A DNA stretch of 64,000 nt from Myxococcales bacterium (GCA_020633315.1 JACKDV010000004.1:124001-188000), one strand, 5' to 3'; positions 19,472 through 29,390 are shown, counted from the stretch's first letter. The notes: a model not told the origin generated them from the letters alone. Translations and numbers: made by a program.

Positions 19472-21487
19472 TCAGCCGGGCGAGCTCGAGGCCCCCAGCA
19501 CGCGGTCGAGCGTCGCCACCAGGGCTCGCGTGGTCAAGGGCTTGTTCAAGACCGCATCTGCTGCCGCCACCTTGGCGGGATCCTCGACGAAGCCCGAGAG
19601 GATCACCACCGGCAGCGAAGGATGGTCCTGCTTGAGCCGCTCGAGCACACGCTCGCCGGAGATCCCCGGCATGCTGAGATCGAGCAGCACCACCTGGTAG
19701 TCGCCCTCGACCGCCTCCACTCGCGCCAGGCCCTCGCTGCCGTCGCCGGCCTCGTCGACCTCGAAGCCCCGCCGCCGCAGCGCCTTGACCAGGGCGCTCC
19801 GCACCAGCCGCTCGTCGTCGATGATGAGCACCCGCCCGCGCTCGGACTCGGGACGGGGCCCGCCCGCCTCCACCACGGGCGCCCGCTCCTCCCCGAAGTC
19901 GAGCACCGGCAGCAGCACGGTGATCGAGCTGCCCTCGCCCCGCTTCGACTCGCAGCGGATCTGTCCTCCCAGGCTGCGGATGGTGGCGAACGCGGTGGCG
20001 AGCCCCAGGCCCGTGCCCTCCCCCGGCGGCTTGGTGGTGAAGAACGGCTCGCCCAGGCGCCGCAGCGTGGCCTCGTCCATCCCGCAGCCGTCGTCGCGCA
20101 CCTCGATGGCGACCATCGGCGGCTCGTGGGCATGGTCCACGCGCAGCGAGATCGCCACGGTCCCGCCGTCGATCCCCTGCAGCGCATCGCGAGCGTTGAT
20201 GCACAGGTTGAGCAGCACCTGGCGCACCGAGGCGGTGTGTCCCATCATCCGCACCGAGGTCTCGGCCAGCGACTCCGAGACCGCCACCCGCCCCTGGAAG
20301 ATCCGTCGGCACAGCGCGCTCACGTCACGGATCATCCCCACCAGCTCCACCGGCTCCTGCCGATCGGTCACCCCGCTGCGCGCGATGACCATGAGCTGCT
20401 TGACCAGGGCCGCGGCCGAGAACGCGGTCTGCAGCGACTCGTGCAGCGGGGCCCGCAGCGCCTCGGGGGCCGCCTCGAGGCACTCCTCGAGGTTGGGCAC
20501 CAGCACCGCGAGCGCATTGTTGAAGTTGTGGGCGATCCCGGCCGTCACCGCTCCGATCGCCTCGCGGGTCTGCGACACGCGGATCTGCTCGGCCAGGCTG
20601 CGCTGCTCGGTGACGTCGAGCATCACGCCGCTCCAGCGCGTCCCGTCGGGCACCTCCTGCGGCACGGCCCGGTTGCGGACCCATCGCCAGTCCCCCGCGG
20701 CGCCCCGGAGCCTCACCTCGCACTCCCAGGTCCCCCCCGAGCGCGTCGCCTCCTCCAGGGTGCGACGCACCACCGGGAGGTCCTCGGGGTGGATGCGCTC
20801 GAGCACGCAGGTGGGATCGTTCATCGCCCGCGTGGGCTCGATCCCGCTGAGCGAGCGGAGGTACGCGCTGACGAAGGGGAGGTCGACCCAGCCGTCGGAT
20901 CGTCGCAGCGCCTGGTACAGCACGCCCGGCACCGCCTCGGTCACCCGCTCGAACGCGCCCCGGCTGCGCTCGAGCGCCCGGGTCACCTGCTGGAGGTCGG
21001 CCACCGTGGACTGCAGCTGCGAGGTCCGCTCCACCACCGTGTCCTCGAGCTCGTCCTTGACCTGCTGCAGCAGGTTCATGCGACGGCGCTCGCTCGAGAT
21101 GTCGCTGAGCGTCACCACCACGTAGGCGATGCGTCCGTCCGCCCCCACGTTGGGGATCGCGTTGGCGAGCAGCCAGTGTCGCTGGGCGGTGCCCCGGCGC
21201 ACGCCCAGCACCACGTCGCGCTCGGCGACGCCGCTCTGGAGCACCCGGGCCACCGGGCGCTCGTCGGGCGGGAAGGAGGTCCCGTCGGGGCGCACCACGT
21301 CCCACGAGGGATCGAAGGAGGTCACCCCCATCACCTGGTCGCGGCGCAGGCCCAGCAGCTCCAGCGCGAGCTGGTTGGCATAGAGGATCTCCGACTCCAC
21401 GCCCTGGACGATCACGCCCACGTCGAGGCCGTCCAGCAGCCCCGGCATGTCGGAGTCCAGCAGCTCACGCTCCGCGACCGCCCCCAC
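19472..21487 (-). CDS. PAS-PAS hybrid histidine kinase with C-terminal receiver
   Basis: A cytoplasmic 671-residue sensor. It has two PAS domains (about 10-130 and 175-300) separated by a coiled coil (VKDELEDTVVERTSQLQ). The H-box is GIAHNFNNALAVL with His320, followed by a HATPase domain (NLCINARDAL, DDGCGMD, GEGTGLGLA) and a receiver domain at about 545-665 with Asp603 in LLDLSMPG. No transmembrane segment is seen, so it senses an internal signal. The H-box type is that of NtrB-like kinases. The GTG start lacks a good ribosome-binding site; the in-frame ATG 39 bases downstream is an alternative. Confidence 0.93.
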   Translation of the reverse strand: MGAVAERELLDSDMPGLLDGLDVGVIVQGVESEILYANQLALELLGLRRDQVMGVTSFDPSWDVVRPDGTSFPPDERPVARVLQSGVAERDVVLGVRRGTAQRHWLLANAIPNVGADGRIAYVVVTLSDISSERRRMNLLQQVKDELEDTVVERTSQLQSTVADLQQVTRALERSRGAFERVTEAVPGVLYQALRRSDGWVDLPFVSAYLRSLSGIEPTRAMNDPTCVLERIHPEDLPVVRRTLEEATRSGGTWECEVRLRGAAGDWRWVRNRAVPQEVPDGTRWSGVMLDVTEQRSLAEQIRVSQTREAIGAVTAGIAHNFNNALAVLVPNLEECLEAAPEALRAPLHESLQTAFSAAALVKQLMVIARSGVTDRQEPVELVGMIRDVSALCRRIFQGRVAVSESLAETSVRMMGHTASVRQVLLNLCINARDALQGIDGGTVAISLRVDHAHEPPMVAIEVRDDGCGMDEATLRRLGEPFFTTKPPGEGTGLGLATAFATIRSLGGQIRCESKRGEGSSITVLLPVLDFGEERAPVVEAGGPRPESERGRVLIIDDERLVRSALVKALRRRGFEVDEAGDGSEGLARVEAVEGDYQVVLLDLSMPGISGERVLERLKQDHPSLPVVILSGFVEDPAKVAAADAVLNKPLTTRALVATLDRVLGASSSPG

Positions 21488-21579
21488 CTGTGAGCAATTG
21501 TTCGGGAACCGCCTCCGAATCTCAAGGAGATCCGTCCTCGTTCGCCCGTGCGCCGGATCGCTGGTGCCCGAGGGGCGCC

Positions 21580-22323
21580 TCAGCCCCCGCAGCGGCCCGG
21601 CAGCTCGTCTGCGTGCTCGGCGTAGAAGTGCTGGTCGGTGAAGCGATCGCGGAGCTGCTCCACCAGCCGCGTGGCCAGTCGATGGCTCGCCCGGGTGTCC
21701 TGCCGCACCAGCGTCATCGCGTTGCCGCCCTTGGTCCGCCGCAGCGCATCCACCAGGCCGCCCGCCCCCTCGTCGAGCCAGCGCTCTCGCGCCTCGGCAT
21801 CGCCGGGAATCTCCCCGCAGGGCTGCCAGCCGTCGGCGAGGGGGTCCACGCGGAAGCAGCAGCGGTTGGTCACGCGATCGTCGGCCACCACCCCCGCGAT
21901 CTCGATCTCGAACACGCTGTACTTGTCGAGCACCCGCTGCAGCACGTCGACCCGCCGCAGCGCCTCCTCGGGGACGCCGAGCTGCTCGAGCTCGCGTCGC
22001 ACCTTGTCCTTGTTCTCCGCCATCGACTCGCGAGCCTCCTGGAGCTCGCGCCGCAGGTGCTCGCTCTCGGCCATCAGCTCGGCCACCACCGCGTCGCGCT
22101 GCTCGAGCAGGGCCGCGCTGCGGACCTCGTGCTGGAGGTCGCGCTGCTGCTCGTGGGCCTGGCTCTCGCGCAGCACCTGCTCCACCTCGGACACCCGCCG
22201 CTGCAGCTCGTCCCGCCCTCGGGTGGTGGTGTCGAGGCGCTGCTCCTGGATGGTCGCGAACACGAATAGCACGACCATGAACACGTCGAGCAGCGGCAGC
22301 AGGTCGAGGCGAGGGCGCGCCAC
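21580..22323 (-). CDS. TolR/ExbD-like transmembrane stator protein with long coiled coil
   Basis: A 247-residue protein. The N-terminal segment LLPLLDVFMVVLFVF matches the single transmembrane helix of TolR/ExbD, including the essential proton-translocating Asp (Asp13). Instead of the usual ExbD periplasmic domain, residues about 35-130 form a heptad-rich coiled coil (LMAESEHLRRELQEARES). This is followed by a Cys-containing C-terminal domain. GTG at 22323 starts 9 bp after the TolQ/ExbB-like stop, with GGGAG upstream. It likely pairs with the adjacent channel protein to harness proton motive force across the envelope. Function of the C-terminal domain is unknown. Confidence 0.8.
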   Translation of the reverse strand: MARPRLDLLPLLDVFMVVLFVFATIQEQRLDTTTRGRDELQRRVSEVEQVLRESQAHEQQRDLQHEVRSAALLEQRDAVVAELMAESEHLRRELQEARESMAENKDKVRRELEQLGVPEEALRRVDVLQRVLDKYSVFEIEIAGVVADDRVTNRCCFRVDPLADGWQPCGEIPGDAEARERWLDEGAGGLVDALRRTKGGNAMTLVRQDTRASHRLATRLVEQLRDRFTDQHFYAEHADELPGRCGG

Positions 22324-22331
22324 CGTCGTCG

Positions 22332-22913
22332 CTACTCCCGGGCCTCGTCGGCCCCCGCGGGCACGGGCTCCGGCTCGAGGCCGTCGAGCAGCGCCTGCCT
22401 CACCTGGAGCTGCGCGCGATGGAACAGCCCCTCGCACAGCCCCGCCATCGACGACAGTACCAGCGCCCCCACCAGGCCCCAGAAGGTGGTCCCCAGCGCG
22501 CTGGGCAGGCGGGCGCGGAAGCCCTCGAGGTCGGTGGGGTCGGAGCTCACCAGGGCGAAGACCGTGCCCAGGATCCCCAGGTGCACCGCGAACTGGGCGA
22601 AGCGCTCGATCCACGCGATCTTGCCCTGCAGCCGCACCAGGGCCTGCGCCGACGGGGCCACCCGCTGCCCGGCGAGCAGGCGGGCGATCTCCTCGAAGGC
22701 CAGGTCGACCACCGGCGCCGACTCGAGCCGCCGCCGGATGGGGTGATCGTCGGGCAGCTGCCCCGCCAGCCGGCGCAGCAGCTCCAGCGCCCCCGCGAGG
22801 CGATCGAGCTGCCGCTGAGCCGCGCGAAACCACCACGCCGAGGTGCCGATCATCGCGAGGATCACCACCAGCACCGCGATGCTCGAGGGATCGAAGAGGG
22901 TCTCGAGGATCAT
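22332..22913 (-). CDS. MotA/TolQ/ExbB-like proton channel protein
   Basis: A 193-residue protein with three hydrophobic segments. The last two give VHLGILGTVFALV and LPSALGTTFWGLVGALVLS, matching TolQ/ExbB TM2 and TM3 with the conserved Thr lining the channel. It is shorter than TolQ or ExbB (about 230-245). It is sandwiched between two ExbD-like genes with 9-bp gaps on both sides, a tight operon. The expected role is the stator channel of an energised envelope complex. The partner outer-membrane component is not evident. Confidence 0.85.
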   Translation of the reverse strand: MILETLFDPSSIAVLVVILAMIGTSAWWFRAAQRQLDRLAGALELLRRLAGQLPDDHPIRRRLESAPVVDLAFEEIARLLAGQRVAPSAQALVRLQGKIAWIERFAQFAVHLGILGTVFALVSSDPTDLEGFRARLPSALGTTFWGLVGALVLSSMAGLCEGLFHRAQLQVRQALLDGLEPEPVPAGADEARE

Positions 22914-22922
22914 CGCGACGAC

Positions 22923-23372
22923 CTACTCCGAGCGCACGTGCAGGGTGGTGAAGCCCGCCTCCTCGAGGCAGCGGCGCAGCGCCTCGACCGCGCCGTGGGT
23001 CCCCTCGCGGGCGTCGATCTCGATCGAGCTGCGAGCGGCCCGGGAGGCATCGAGCCCCGCGCAGACCTCGGTGCAGGGAGCCAGGCCCGCCCCCGCGTCA
23101 CAGCGCTCGCCGGCGACCACGATCCTCAGCTCTGCCTTGCCCGCGCCCGCGGGATCGGACGGGGTGGCCTCGGAATCGGCCGGCCGCGGCGTCTCGCTCG
23201 ACGGCGTGCCCACGGAGCTCCCGGCCCCCAGCCCCGGGATGCAGTCGCCCAGGTAGGCCGCGACCAGGGCGACCAGGGCGGCCAGCCCCAGCAGACCGAG
23301 CGGAGGACCGCCGCGCCTGCGATCGCGATCGGAACGGGAGGAGCTCGCCACGTCGTCGGCACCATTGCGCAT
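22923..23372 (-). CDS. ExbD-like periplasmic-domain protein lacking the TM aspartate
   Basis: A 149-residue membrane-anchored protein. ATG at 23372 gives a basic cytoplasmic N-terminus, one hydrophobic helix (about 24-42) and a periplasmic region. The last 60 residues (SIEIDAREGTHGAVEALRR, then a Cys and AGFTTLHV) resemble the ExbD/TolR periplasmic domain. The helix has no Asp in the proton-translocating position. Two Cys-rich stretches may form disulfides. It is the first of three tightly spaced genes and seems to supply the domain that the downstream TolR-like protein lacks. Confidence 0.7.
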   Translation of the reverse strand: MRNGADDVASSSRSDRDRRRGGPPLGLLGLAALVALVAAYLGDCIPGLGAGSSVGTPSSETPRPADSEATPSDPAGAGKAELRIVVAGERCDAGAGLAPCTEVCAGLDASRAARSSIEIDAREGTHGAVEALRRCLEEAGFTTLHVRSE

Positions 23373-23406
23373 CCCCGACGCCCGCGCAACCGGCCGCCGT
23401 GCACGG

Positions 23407-25731
23407 TCACGAAGGAGCGCGGCCCGCCGACACCAGCGCGAGCGCACGCTCGAACAGCTCGTCGCGCCCCGCTCGAATGCCCTCGAGGGTGGGCGCGAGC
23501 GGGACGGTGGGAGTCACCCCGACCCCGTGGTGCGGACGACCGTCGTGCTTGAGCACCCGCATGCCGGTCGAGATGATCACGTAGCCGCCGGGCGTCGTGA
23601 ACGGGTTGACGTTCCCGTTGGCGCCCGCGGTGGGGCCCCCCACGATCTCGCCCAGCTTCAGCCCCTCCACGTAGCCCATCACCGACTCGGCGTAGCTTAT
23701 CGCGCCGCCCCCGGTGATGAACGCCACCTTCCCCCCGATGTGCGGCTCGGCCGGGGTCAGATCCCACCCCAGCTGCTCCCACTCGGCCGGCCCCTGGTGA
23801 TCGGGCCGGATGATGTGAGGCACGAACATCCAGTGGTCGTGCTCCGGCTCGGTCATCAGGTGCTGGAGGATCTGGAAGTTGGAGCCCTGCGGATAGGCGC
23901 GGAGATCGAAGACGATGCCCGGCGCCTCGGCCAGCGCCTTGAGCTTCGGCGAGATCTCCTCCCACGAGGCGCGCGAGAGGTCCACGTACCACCTGCCCCC
24001 GGGCAGCTCCTCCATCGCCTCGTGGGGGAAGACGGGCGGCGTCTCCACGTCGCGGCGGGCGACCTCCACCGTCATCACCTCGCCGTCCCGCTCGATCTCG
24101 AAGCTCACCGGGACGTCGGCCGGGCCCTCGGTGAGGCCCGACCAGGCGAGCAGCCGGTGCTCGATCCACTGCGGCGAGCCCGAGACGCGGCGGGCCGCTC
24201 GCGCGATGGCCTCGTCCACGTCGCGCCCCTCGAAGCGCCGCACCACGTCGCCGCGGCGCAGCCCCTCGTCCTCGGGAGCGGTCAGCACCACCACCTTGCC
24301 CTCCACGCGGCCGAACGACACCGACACCCGCAGCAGGTCGCGCGCGTCGGGAGGCAGCACGTTGCCGTGGCCGTCGTGCAGCGCCGCCACCATGTGCTCG
24401 AGGGTCTCCTGGGTCTGCGCCGGGTCGGCGTCGAGCAGGGCCTCGGCCAGCGCCTGGTCGAGCACCGCGCTCCAGTCGGTGTCCACCACGTCGAAGTAGG
24501 GGAAGAAGTGCTGGAACACGTTCCAGGTCACGATCACCGCGGCGATGCGCACGGCGGGGTCCTCGGCCGAGCGGGGCAGCGCGCTCAGGTCGGGCAGCTC
24601 GGCCCGTGGAGCATCGGGGGGCGCGAGGGTGTGACCGTCCTCGGAGAGCAGCGCCAGGGGCAGCCGGCACCACAGCCCCACGCCCAGGGGCTCCTCGATC
24701 CACTCGCCGGGCTCGGGCCGCGGCTCGAAGGGATCGCGGGTGAGCTGGATGCTCTTGCGGGCCAGCCACAGCGCCCGCTGCCCGCCGTGGGCCTGCTTGC
24801 GGAGCTGGTGGCGGAAGTTGGGCGCGTCGAGCTGCCACACGCCGGTGGGCCGCGGCTCGTCGCCGCCCGCGAGCGCCGTCTCGATCTCCTCGGTCGCCTC
24901 GAAGCCGGGATCGACCAGCGGCACCTCGCGCCAGCCATTGCCCTCGCGTGCCTCGAGCACGAAGTCGTCGAGCCACGCCGCCCCCTGCCCCGTCACCGCC
25001 GCGCCGAGGGTGATGCGATCGGCATCGGCCGGCACCTCGTGCTCGAGGCGGAGCTCGCCCCACTCGAGCGCGTTGTAGTCGGCTCCGCTCGCCCACACCC
25101 GGCGATCGTCGGGCTGGCCGATGCGCAGGTACAGCCGCACCCCGGCCTGCGGAGCCTCGGGATCGACCTTGGCCCAGGCCCGCAGGCGGATCGCACGACC
25201 CCGCAGATCCTCCATCCCCTGCTCGAGCCGCTGCACCACGGTCACCGTGCGCTGGTGTCCCACCGGCACCGCGCGCGGGCGGCTGGTCCGCTTGCTCGAG
25301 TAGGCCGAGCTCATGTCGCCGAAGCCGTAGCCCGCGTGCTGCCACGCCACCACCTCGAGCCCCTCGACGTCGGCCGGCCACGGCGAGGCGCCCGAGGGCG
25401 TCTCCCCCTCGGCGAGCAGCTCCAGCGAGGGCGCCACGGGCAGGAACAGCTCCTGCAGCGCCGCGCGTAGCTGCTCGCGATCGTCGGCCTGGGTGACGCG
25501 CTGCACCCCGTGCACCGCGAAGGCATCCCAGTCGATCGCCGCCGCCTCGTCGCTGGGGTGGAAGTAGCGGACGTAGCCATACAGGCGGGCGAAGGCCCGC
25601 AGCTCGTCGAGGTCGGAGGTGGGGGGCGAGGGCGCGGCCGGGTCCACCAGCGGCTCCTGGGGAGAACGCTCGCCGCGGCAGCCGAGCGCGGTGGTCAGCG
25701 AGAGGATCGCGGCGAGGGAGACGGCGCGCAT
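23407..25731 (-). CDS. S41-family peptidase lipoprotein
   Basis: A 774-residue exported protein. ATG at 25731 starts a signal peptide with lipobox TTALGC. The N-terminal half holds a helical region (ELRAFARLYGYVRYFHPSD) and a beta-sandwich, carbohydrate-binding-like domain (about 185-280). The C-terminal part is an S41/Ctp-like peptidase: a PDZ-like stretch (EGLRRGDVVRRFEGRDVDE), then GGGAISYAESVMGY with the probable nucleophile Ser679, and GEIVGGPTAGANG. It is 34 bp upstream of the ExbD-like gene, same strand, and is likely part of that operon. Substrate unknown; Ctp relatives trim or degrade envelope proteins. Confidence 0.88.
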   Translation of the reverse strand: MRAVSLAAILSLTTALGCRGERSPQEPLVDPAAPSPPTSDLDELRAFARLYGYVRYFHPSDEAAAIDWDAFAVHGVQRVTQADDREQLRAALQELFLPVAPSLELLAEGETPSGASPWPADVEGLEVVAWQHAGYGFGDMSSAYSSKRTSRPRAVPVGHQRTVTVVQRLEQGMEDLRGRAIRLRAWAKVDPEAPQAGVRLYLRIGQPDDRRVWASGADYNALEWGELRLEHEVPADADRITLGAAVTGQGAAWLDDFVLEAREGNGWREVPLVDPGFEATEEIETALAGGDEPRPTGVWQLDAPNFRHQLRKQAHGGQRALWLARKSIQLTRDPFEPRPEPGEWIEEPLGVGLWCRLPLALLSEDGHTLAPPDAPRAELPDLSALPRSAEDPAVRIAAVIVTWNVFQHFFPYFDVVDTDWSAVLDQALAEALLDADPAQTQETLEHMVAALHDGHGNVLPPDARDLLRVSVSFGRVEGKVVVLTAPEDEGLRRGDVVRRFEGRDVDEAIARAARRVSGSPQWIEHRLLAWSGLTEGPADVPVSFEIERDGEVMTVEVARRDVETPPVFPHEAMEELPGGRWYVDLSRASWEEISPKLKALAEAPGIVFDLRAYPQGSNFQILQHLMTEPEHDHWMFVPHIIRPDHQGPAEWEQLGWDLTPAEPHIGGKVAFITGGGAISYAESVMGYVEGLKLGEIVGGPTAGANGNVNPFTTPGGYVIISTGMRVLKHDGRPHHGVGVTPTVPLAPTLEGIRAGRDELFERALALVSAGRAPS

Positions 25732-25819
25732 GGCCACGATCTTCCTCGACACCGCGCCGCGAGGGAAGGTCTCCCTCACCGGTTCACGGGCCGGAGCCCA
25801 CGCGCCGGAGGAACGGCGC

Positions 25820-28800
25820 TCACATGTTGCGTCGATACTGCCCGCCCACCTCGTAGAGCGCCCGCGACAGCTGCCCCAGGGTGCAGACCTTGGTCGCCTC
25901 CATCAGCGACTCGAAGATGTTGCGGTGCTCCAACGCGCTCTCCCGCAACCCGCTCAGCGCAGCGGCGGCGGCCTGGGCGTTGCGGGCCTTGAAGGCGTCG
26001 CGCGAGGCGATCGCGTACTCCTTCTCCTCGGAGGTCGAGCGGATCACCTCGGCCGGGATGATGGTGGGGCTGCCCTTGGGATCGAGGTAGGTGTTGACCC
26101 CGATGATCGGCAGCGTGCCGCTGTGCTTGAGCGACTCGTAGTACAGCGACTCCTCCTGGATCTTGGTGCGCTGGTACATGCGCTCCATCGCGCCCAGCAC
26201 CCCGCCCCGCTCGGAGATGCGGCGGAACTCGCTGAGCACCGCCTGCTCGACCAGGTCGGTGAGCTCCTCGATGATGAACGAGCCCTGCAGCGGGTTCTCG
26301 TTCTTGGCCAGGCCCAGCTCGCGGTTGATGATGAGCTGGATCGCCATCGCCCGCCGCACGCTCTCCTCGGTGGGCGTGGTGATCGCCTCGTCGTAGGCGT
26401 TGGTGTGCAGCGAGTTGCAGTTGTCGTAGATGGCGTAGAGCGCCTGCAGGGTGGTGCGGATGTCGTTGAAGCCGATCTCCTGCGCGTGCAGGCTGCGGCC
26501 CGAGGTCTGGATGTGGTACTTGAGCTTCTGCGAGCGCTCGTTGCCGCCGTACTTGAGCTTGATGGCCTTGGCCCAGATCCGCCGCGCCACCCGGCCGATC
26601 ACCGAGTACTCGGGGTCGATGCCGTTGCTGAAGAAGAACGACAGGTTGGGGGCGAAGTCGTCGATGTGCAGCCCCCGCGAGAGGTAGTACTCGACGAAGG
26701 TGAAGCCGTTGGCCAGGGTGAAGGCGAGCTGGGAGATCGGGTTCGCCCCCGCCTCGGCGATGTGGTAGCCGGAGATCGACACCGAGTAGAAGTTCCGCAC
26801 GCGGTGGGCGGTGAAGTACTCCTGGATGTCGCCCATCATCCGCAGGGCGAACTCGGTGGAGAAGATGCAGGTGTTCTGGGCCTGGTCCTCCTTGAGGATG
26901 TCGGCCTGCACGGTGCCGCGCACCTGCGTGAGGGTGCTGGCCTTGATCCGCTGGTAGGTCTCGGCCGGCAGCACCTCGTCGCCGCTCACCCCCAGCAGCA
27001 GCAGGCCCAGGCCGTCGTTGCCCGGGGGCAGCTCGCCCTGGTAGCGCGGCCGCGGCTGGCCCTTGGCGGCGTAGATCTCCGCGATCTTGGCCTCGACCGC
27101 GTCCACCAGGCCCTCGGCGCGGATGTGCTTCTCGCACTGCTGGTCCACGGCCGCGTTCATGAAGAAGCCCAGCAGCATCGGCGCGGGACCATTGATCGTC
27201 ATCGACACCGAGGTACGGTGGTCGGCCAGGTCGAAGCCCGAGTAGAGCTTCTTGGCATCGTCCACGTTGGCGACGGAGACCCCGGAGTTGCCGACCTTGC
27301 CGTAGATGTCCGGGCGGTGGTCGGGATCCTCGCCGTAGAGGGTGACCGAGTCGAAGGCGGTCGACAGGCGCTTGGCCGGCATGCCGTGCGACACGAAGTG
27401 GAAGCGACGGTTGGTGCGCTCGGGGCCGCCCTCGCCCGCGAACATGCGGGTGGGGTCCTCACCCTGGCGCTTGAGCGGGAACACCCCGGCCGCGAAGGGG
27501 AACTCGCCGGGCACGTTCTCGGTGAGCACCCAGCGCAGCACGTCGCCCCAGTCCTCGTAGCGGGGCAGGCACACCTTGGGCACCCGCGTGTGCGACAGCG
27601 ACTCGGTGGTGAGGTCCTGCTCGATCACCCGGCCGCGCACGCTGAAGCGGTACTTGTCGGCCTGGTAGCGCTTGCGCTTGGCCGGCCAGTCGTCGAGGAC
27701 CTGCTTGCAGTCGTGGTCGAGCCGGTGCTGCAGCGCCTCGTAGCGGGCCCGCAGCTCGCCCACGTACGCGGGCTCGCCCTGCACCCGCTGCACCGCCTCG
27801 ACCACCTCGTCCGAGCCGGTGTCGACCAGCTCGACCTTCTTTCGCCCCACGTCGGCGGTGAGCAGCTCGATGGTGCCGCGCAGCTGGTACATCGAGCGCG
27901 CGAGCGCGCTCTGCTCGGCCACGAACGCATCGTAGGCGTCGCTGCTCTCGACGATCTCGGCCAGGTAGCGCACCCGCTCGGGCGGGATCACGTAGCGCTT
28001 CTCGCTCATCGCGGCCGAGGGCTCGAAGCTCGAGCGCAGCGGCGCCCCCGTGCGCTCCACGATGGTGTCCATCAGCCGGCGGTAGAGCACGTTGGTACCG
28101 GGGTCGCCGAACTGCGAGGCGATGGTGCCGAACACCGGCATCTGCTCCTCGCTGGCGTCCCAGCGCTGGTGGTTGCGCTTGACCTGCTTGCGGACGTCCC
28201 GGAGCGCGTCGAGCGAGCCGCGCTTGTCGAACTTGTTGATCGCGATGAGGTCGGCGAAGTCGAGCATGTCGATCTTCTCGAGCTGGGTGGCCGCGCCGTA
28301 CTCGGCCGTCATCACGTAGAGCGCGACGTCGCTGTGCTCGGTGATCTCGGTGTCGCTCTGCCCGATGCCCGAGGTCTCCACGATCACCAGGTCGAAGCCC
28401 GCCGCCCGGCACACGTCGATCGACTCGCGCACGTAGCGGGACAGCGCGAGGTTGCTCTGGCGGGTGGCCAGCGAGCGCATGAACACCCGCGGGTCGTCGA
28501 TGGAGTTCATGCGGATGCGATCGCCCAGCAGCGCCCCGCCGGTGCGGCGCTTGGAGGGGTCGACCGAGATGATCGCCACCGTGCGCTCGGCGAAGTCGGC
28601 CAGGAAGCGGCGCACCAGCTCGTCGACCAGCGAGGACTTGCCCGAGCCGCCGGTGCCGGTGATGCCCAGCACGGGGATCGTGCCCTCCACCGGCGGCAGG
28701 TGCTCGACCAGCGCGGCGTAGCGCTCGGGGTCGTTCTCAGCGGTGGAGATCAGCCGGCCGAGCACCACCGGATCGCGCTCGCGCAGCGCGGCCACCTGCG

Positions 28801-29320
28801 CCTCCGTGGGCGCGGTGGTGGGGAAGTCGCACTGCCGCAGCAGGTCGTCGATCATCCCCTGCAGGCCCATCTGGCGGCCGTCGTCGGGGGAGTAGATCCG
28901 CGCGATGCCGTGGGCGTGGAGCCGCTCGATCTCCGAGGGCAGGATGGTCCCGCCGCCTCCGCCGAAGATCTTGGTGGAGACCCCCGCCTCCTTCAGCAGG
29001 TCGTGCATGTACTCGAAGAACTCGACGTGCCCGCCCTGGTAGGAGGTGATCGCCACCCCCTGCACGTCCTCCTGGATCGCGCAGCGCACGATCTCGGCCA
29101 CGGAGCGGTTGTGCCCGAGGTGGATCACCTCGGCCCCCGAGGCCTGCAGGATCCGCCGCATCACGTTGATCGCGGCGTCGTGTCCGTCGAACAAGGAGGC
29201 CGCCGTCACCAGGCGGACGTGGTTCTTCGGGCGATACGGAGTCGGAATCCCATCCACGGCCCATCGGAGATACCCCAGGGCCCCGGGGGCGTCCACGAGG
29301 CGCCGCACGAGCGGACGCAC
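25820..29320 (-). CDS. icmF: Fused B12-dependent isobutyryl-CoA mutase IcmF
   Basis: A 1166-residue single-chain acyl-CoA mutase. Order: adenosylcobalamin-binding domain with FDGHDAAI (His47 as the cobalt ligand), a MeaB-like G-protein chaperone domain with Walker A GTGGSGKSS (222-230) and a NKFD guanine motif, then the mutase large and small domains. FPFAAGVFPLKR, GEDPTRMFAGEGGPER and LPRYEDWG match IcmF rather than methylmalonyl-CoA mutase. IcmF interconverts isobutyryl-CoA and n-butyryl-CoA (and often isovaleryl/pivalyl-CoA), useful for branched-chain acid metabolism. The start is uncertain: the long frame opens at GTG 29320, but homologues begin near the PYRPKNHV stretch, so an internal GTG (about residue 22) may be used. 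Confidence 0.95.
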   Translation of the reverse strand: MRPLVRRLVDAPGALGYLRWAVDGIPTPYRPKNHVRLVTAASLFDGHDAAINVMRRILQASGAEVIHLGHNRSVAEIVRCAIQEDVQGVAITSYQGGHVEFFEYMHDLLKEAGVSTKIFGGGGGTILPSEIERLHAHGIARIYSPDDGRQMGLQGMIDDLLRQCDFPTTAPTEAQVAALRERDPVVLGRLISTAENDPERYAALVEHLPPVEGTIPVLGITGTGGSGKSSLVDELVRRFLADFAERTVAIISVDPSKRRTGGALLGDRIRMNSIDDPRVFMRSLATRQSNLALSRYVRESIDVCRAAGFDLVIVETSGIGQSDTEITEHSDVALYVMTAEYGAATQLEKIDMLDFADLIAINKFDKRGSLDALRDVRKQVKRNHQRWDASEEQMPVFGTIASQFGDPGTNVLYRRLMDTIVERTGAPLRSSFEPSAAMSEKRYVIPPERVRYLAEIVESSDAYDAFVAEQSALARSMYQLRGTIELLTADVGRKKVELVDTGSDEVVEAVQRVQGEPAYVGELRARYEALQHRLDHDCKQVLDDWPAKRKRYQADKYRFSVRGRVIEQDLTTESLSHTRVPKVCLPRYEDWGDVLRWVLTENVPGEFPFAAGVFPLKRQGEDPTRMFAGEGGPERTNRRFHFVSHGMPAKRLSTAFDSVTLYGEDPDHRPDIYGKVGNSGVSVANVDDAKKLYSGFDLADHRTSVSMTINGPAPMLLGFFMNAAVDQQCEKHIRAEGLVDAVEAKIAEIYAAKGQPRPRYQGELPPGNDGLGLLLLGVSGDEVLPAETYQRIKASTLTQVRGTVQADILKEDQAQNTCIFSTEFALRMMGDIQEYFTAHRVRNFYSVSISGYHIAEAGANPISQLAFTLANGFTFVEYYLSRGLHIDDFAPNLSFFFSNGIDPEYSVIGRVARRIWAKAIKLKYGGNERSQKLKYHIQTSGRSLHAQEIGFNDIRTTLQALYAIYDNCNSLHTNAYDEAITTPTEESVRRAMAIQLIINRELGLAKNENPLQGSFIIEELTDLVEQAVLSEFRRISERGGVLGAMERMYQRTKIQEESLYYESLKHSGTLPIIGVNTYLDPKGSPTIIPAEVIRSTSEEKEYAIASRDAFKARNAQAAAAALSGLRESALEHRNIFESLMEATKVCTLGQLSRALYEVGGQYRRNM

Positions 29321-29390
29321 GGGCGCGGCCCTGGCTCCCGGAGGCCTCGGGGGGCCGATCGGAGCCGCTCCGAGCCCACGCTCGGCGCTG

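Noticed and set aside
21580..22913. Zorya-type anti-phage ZorAB pair
   Set aside because: The channel protein lacks the long ZorA tail, the partner has no OmpA-like peptidoglycan-binding domain, and no ZorC/D/E genes are present.
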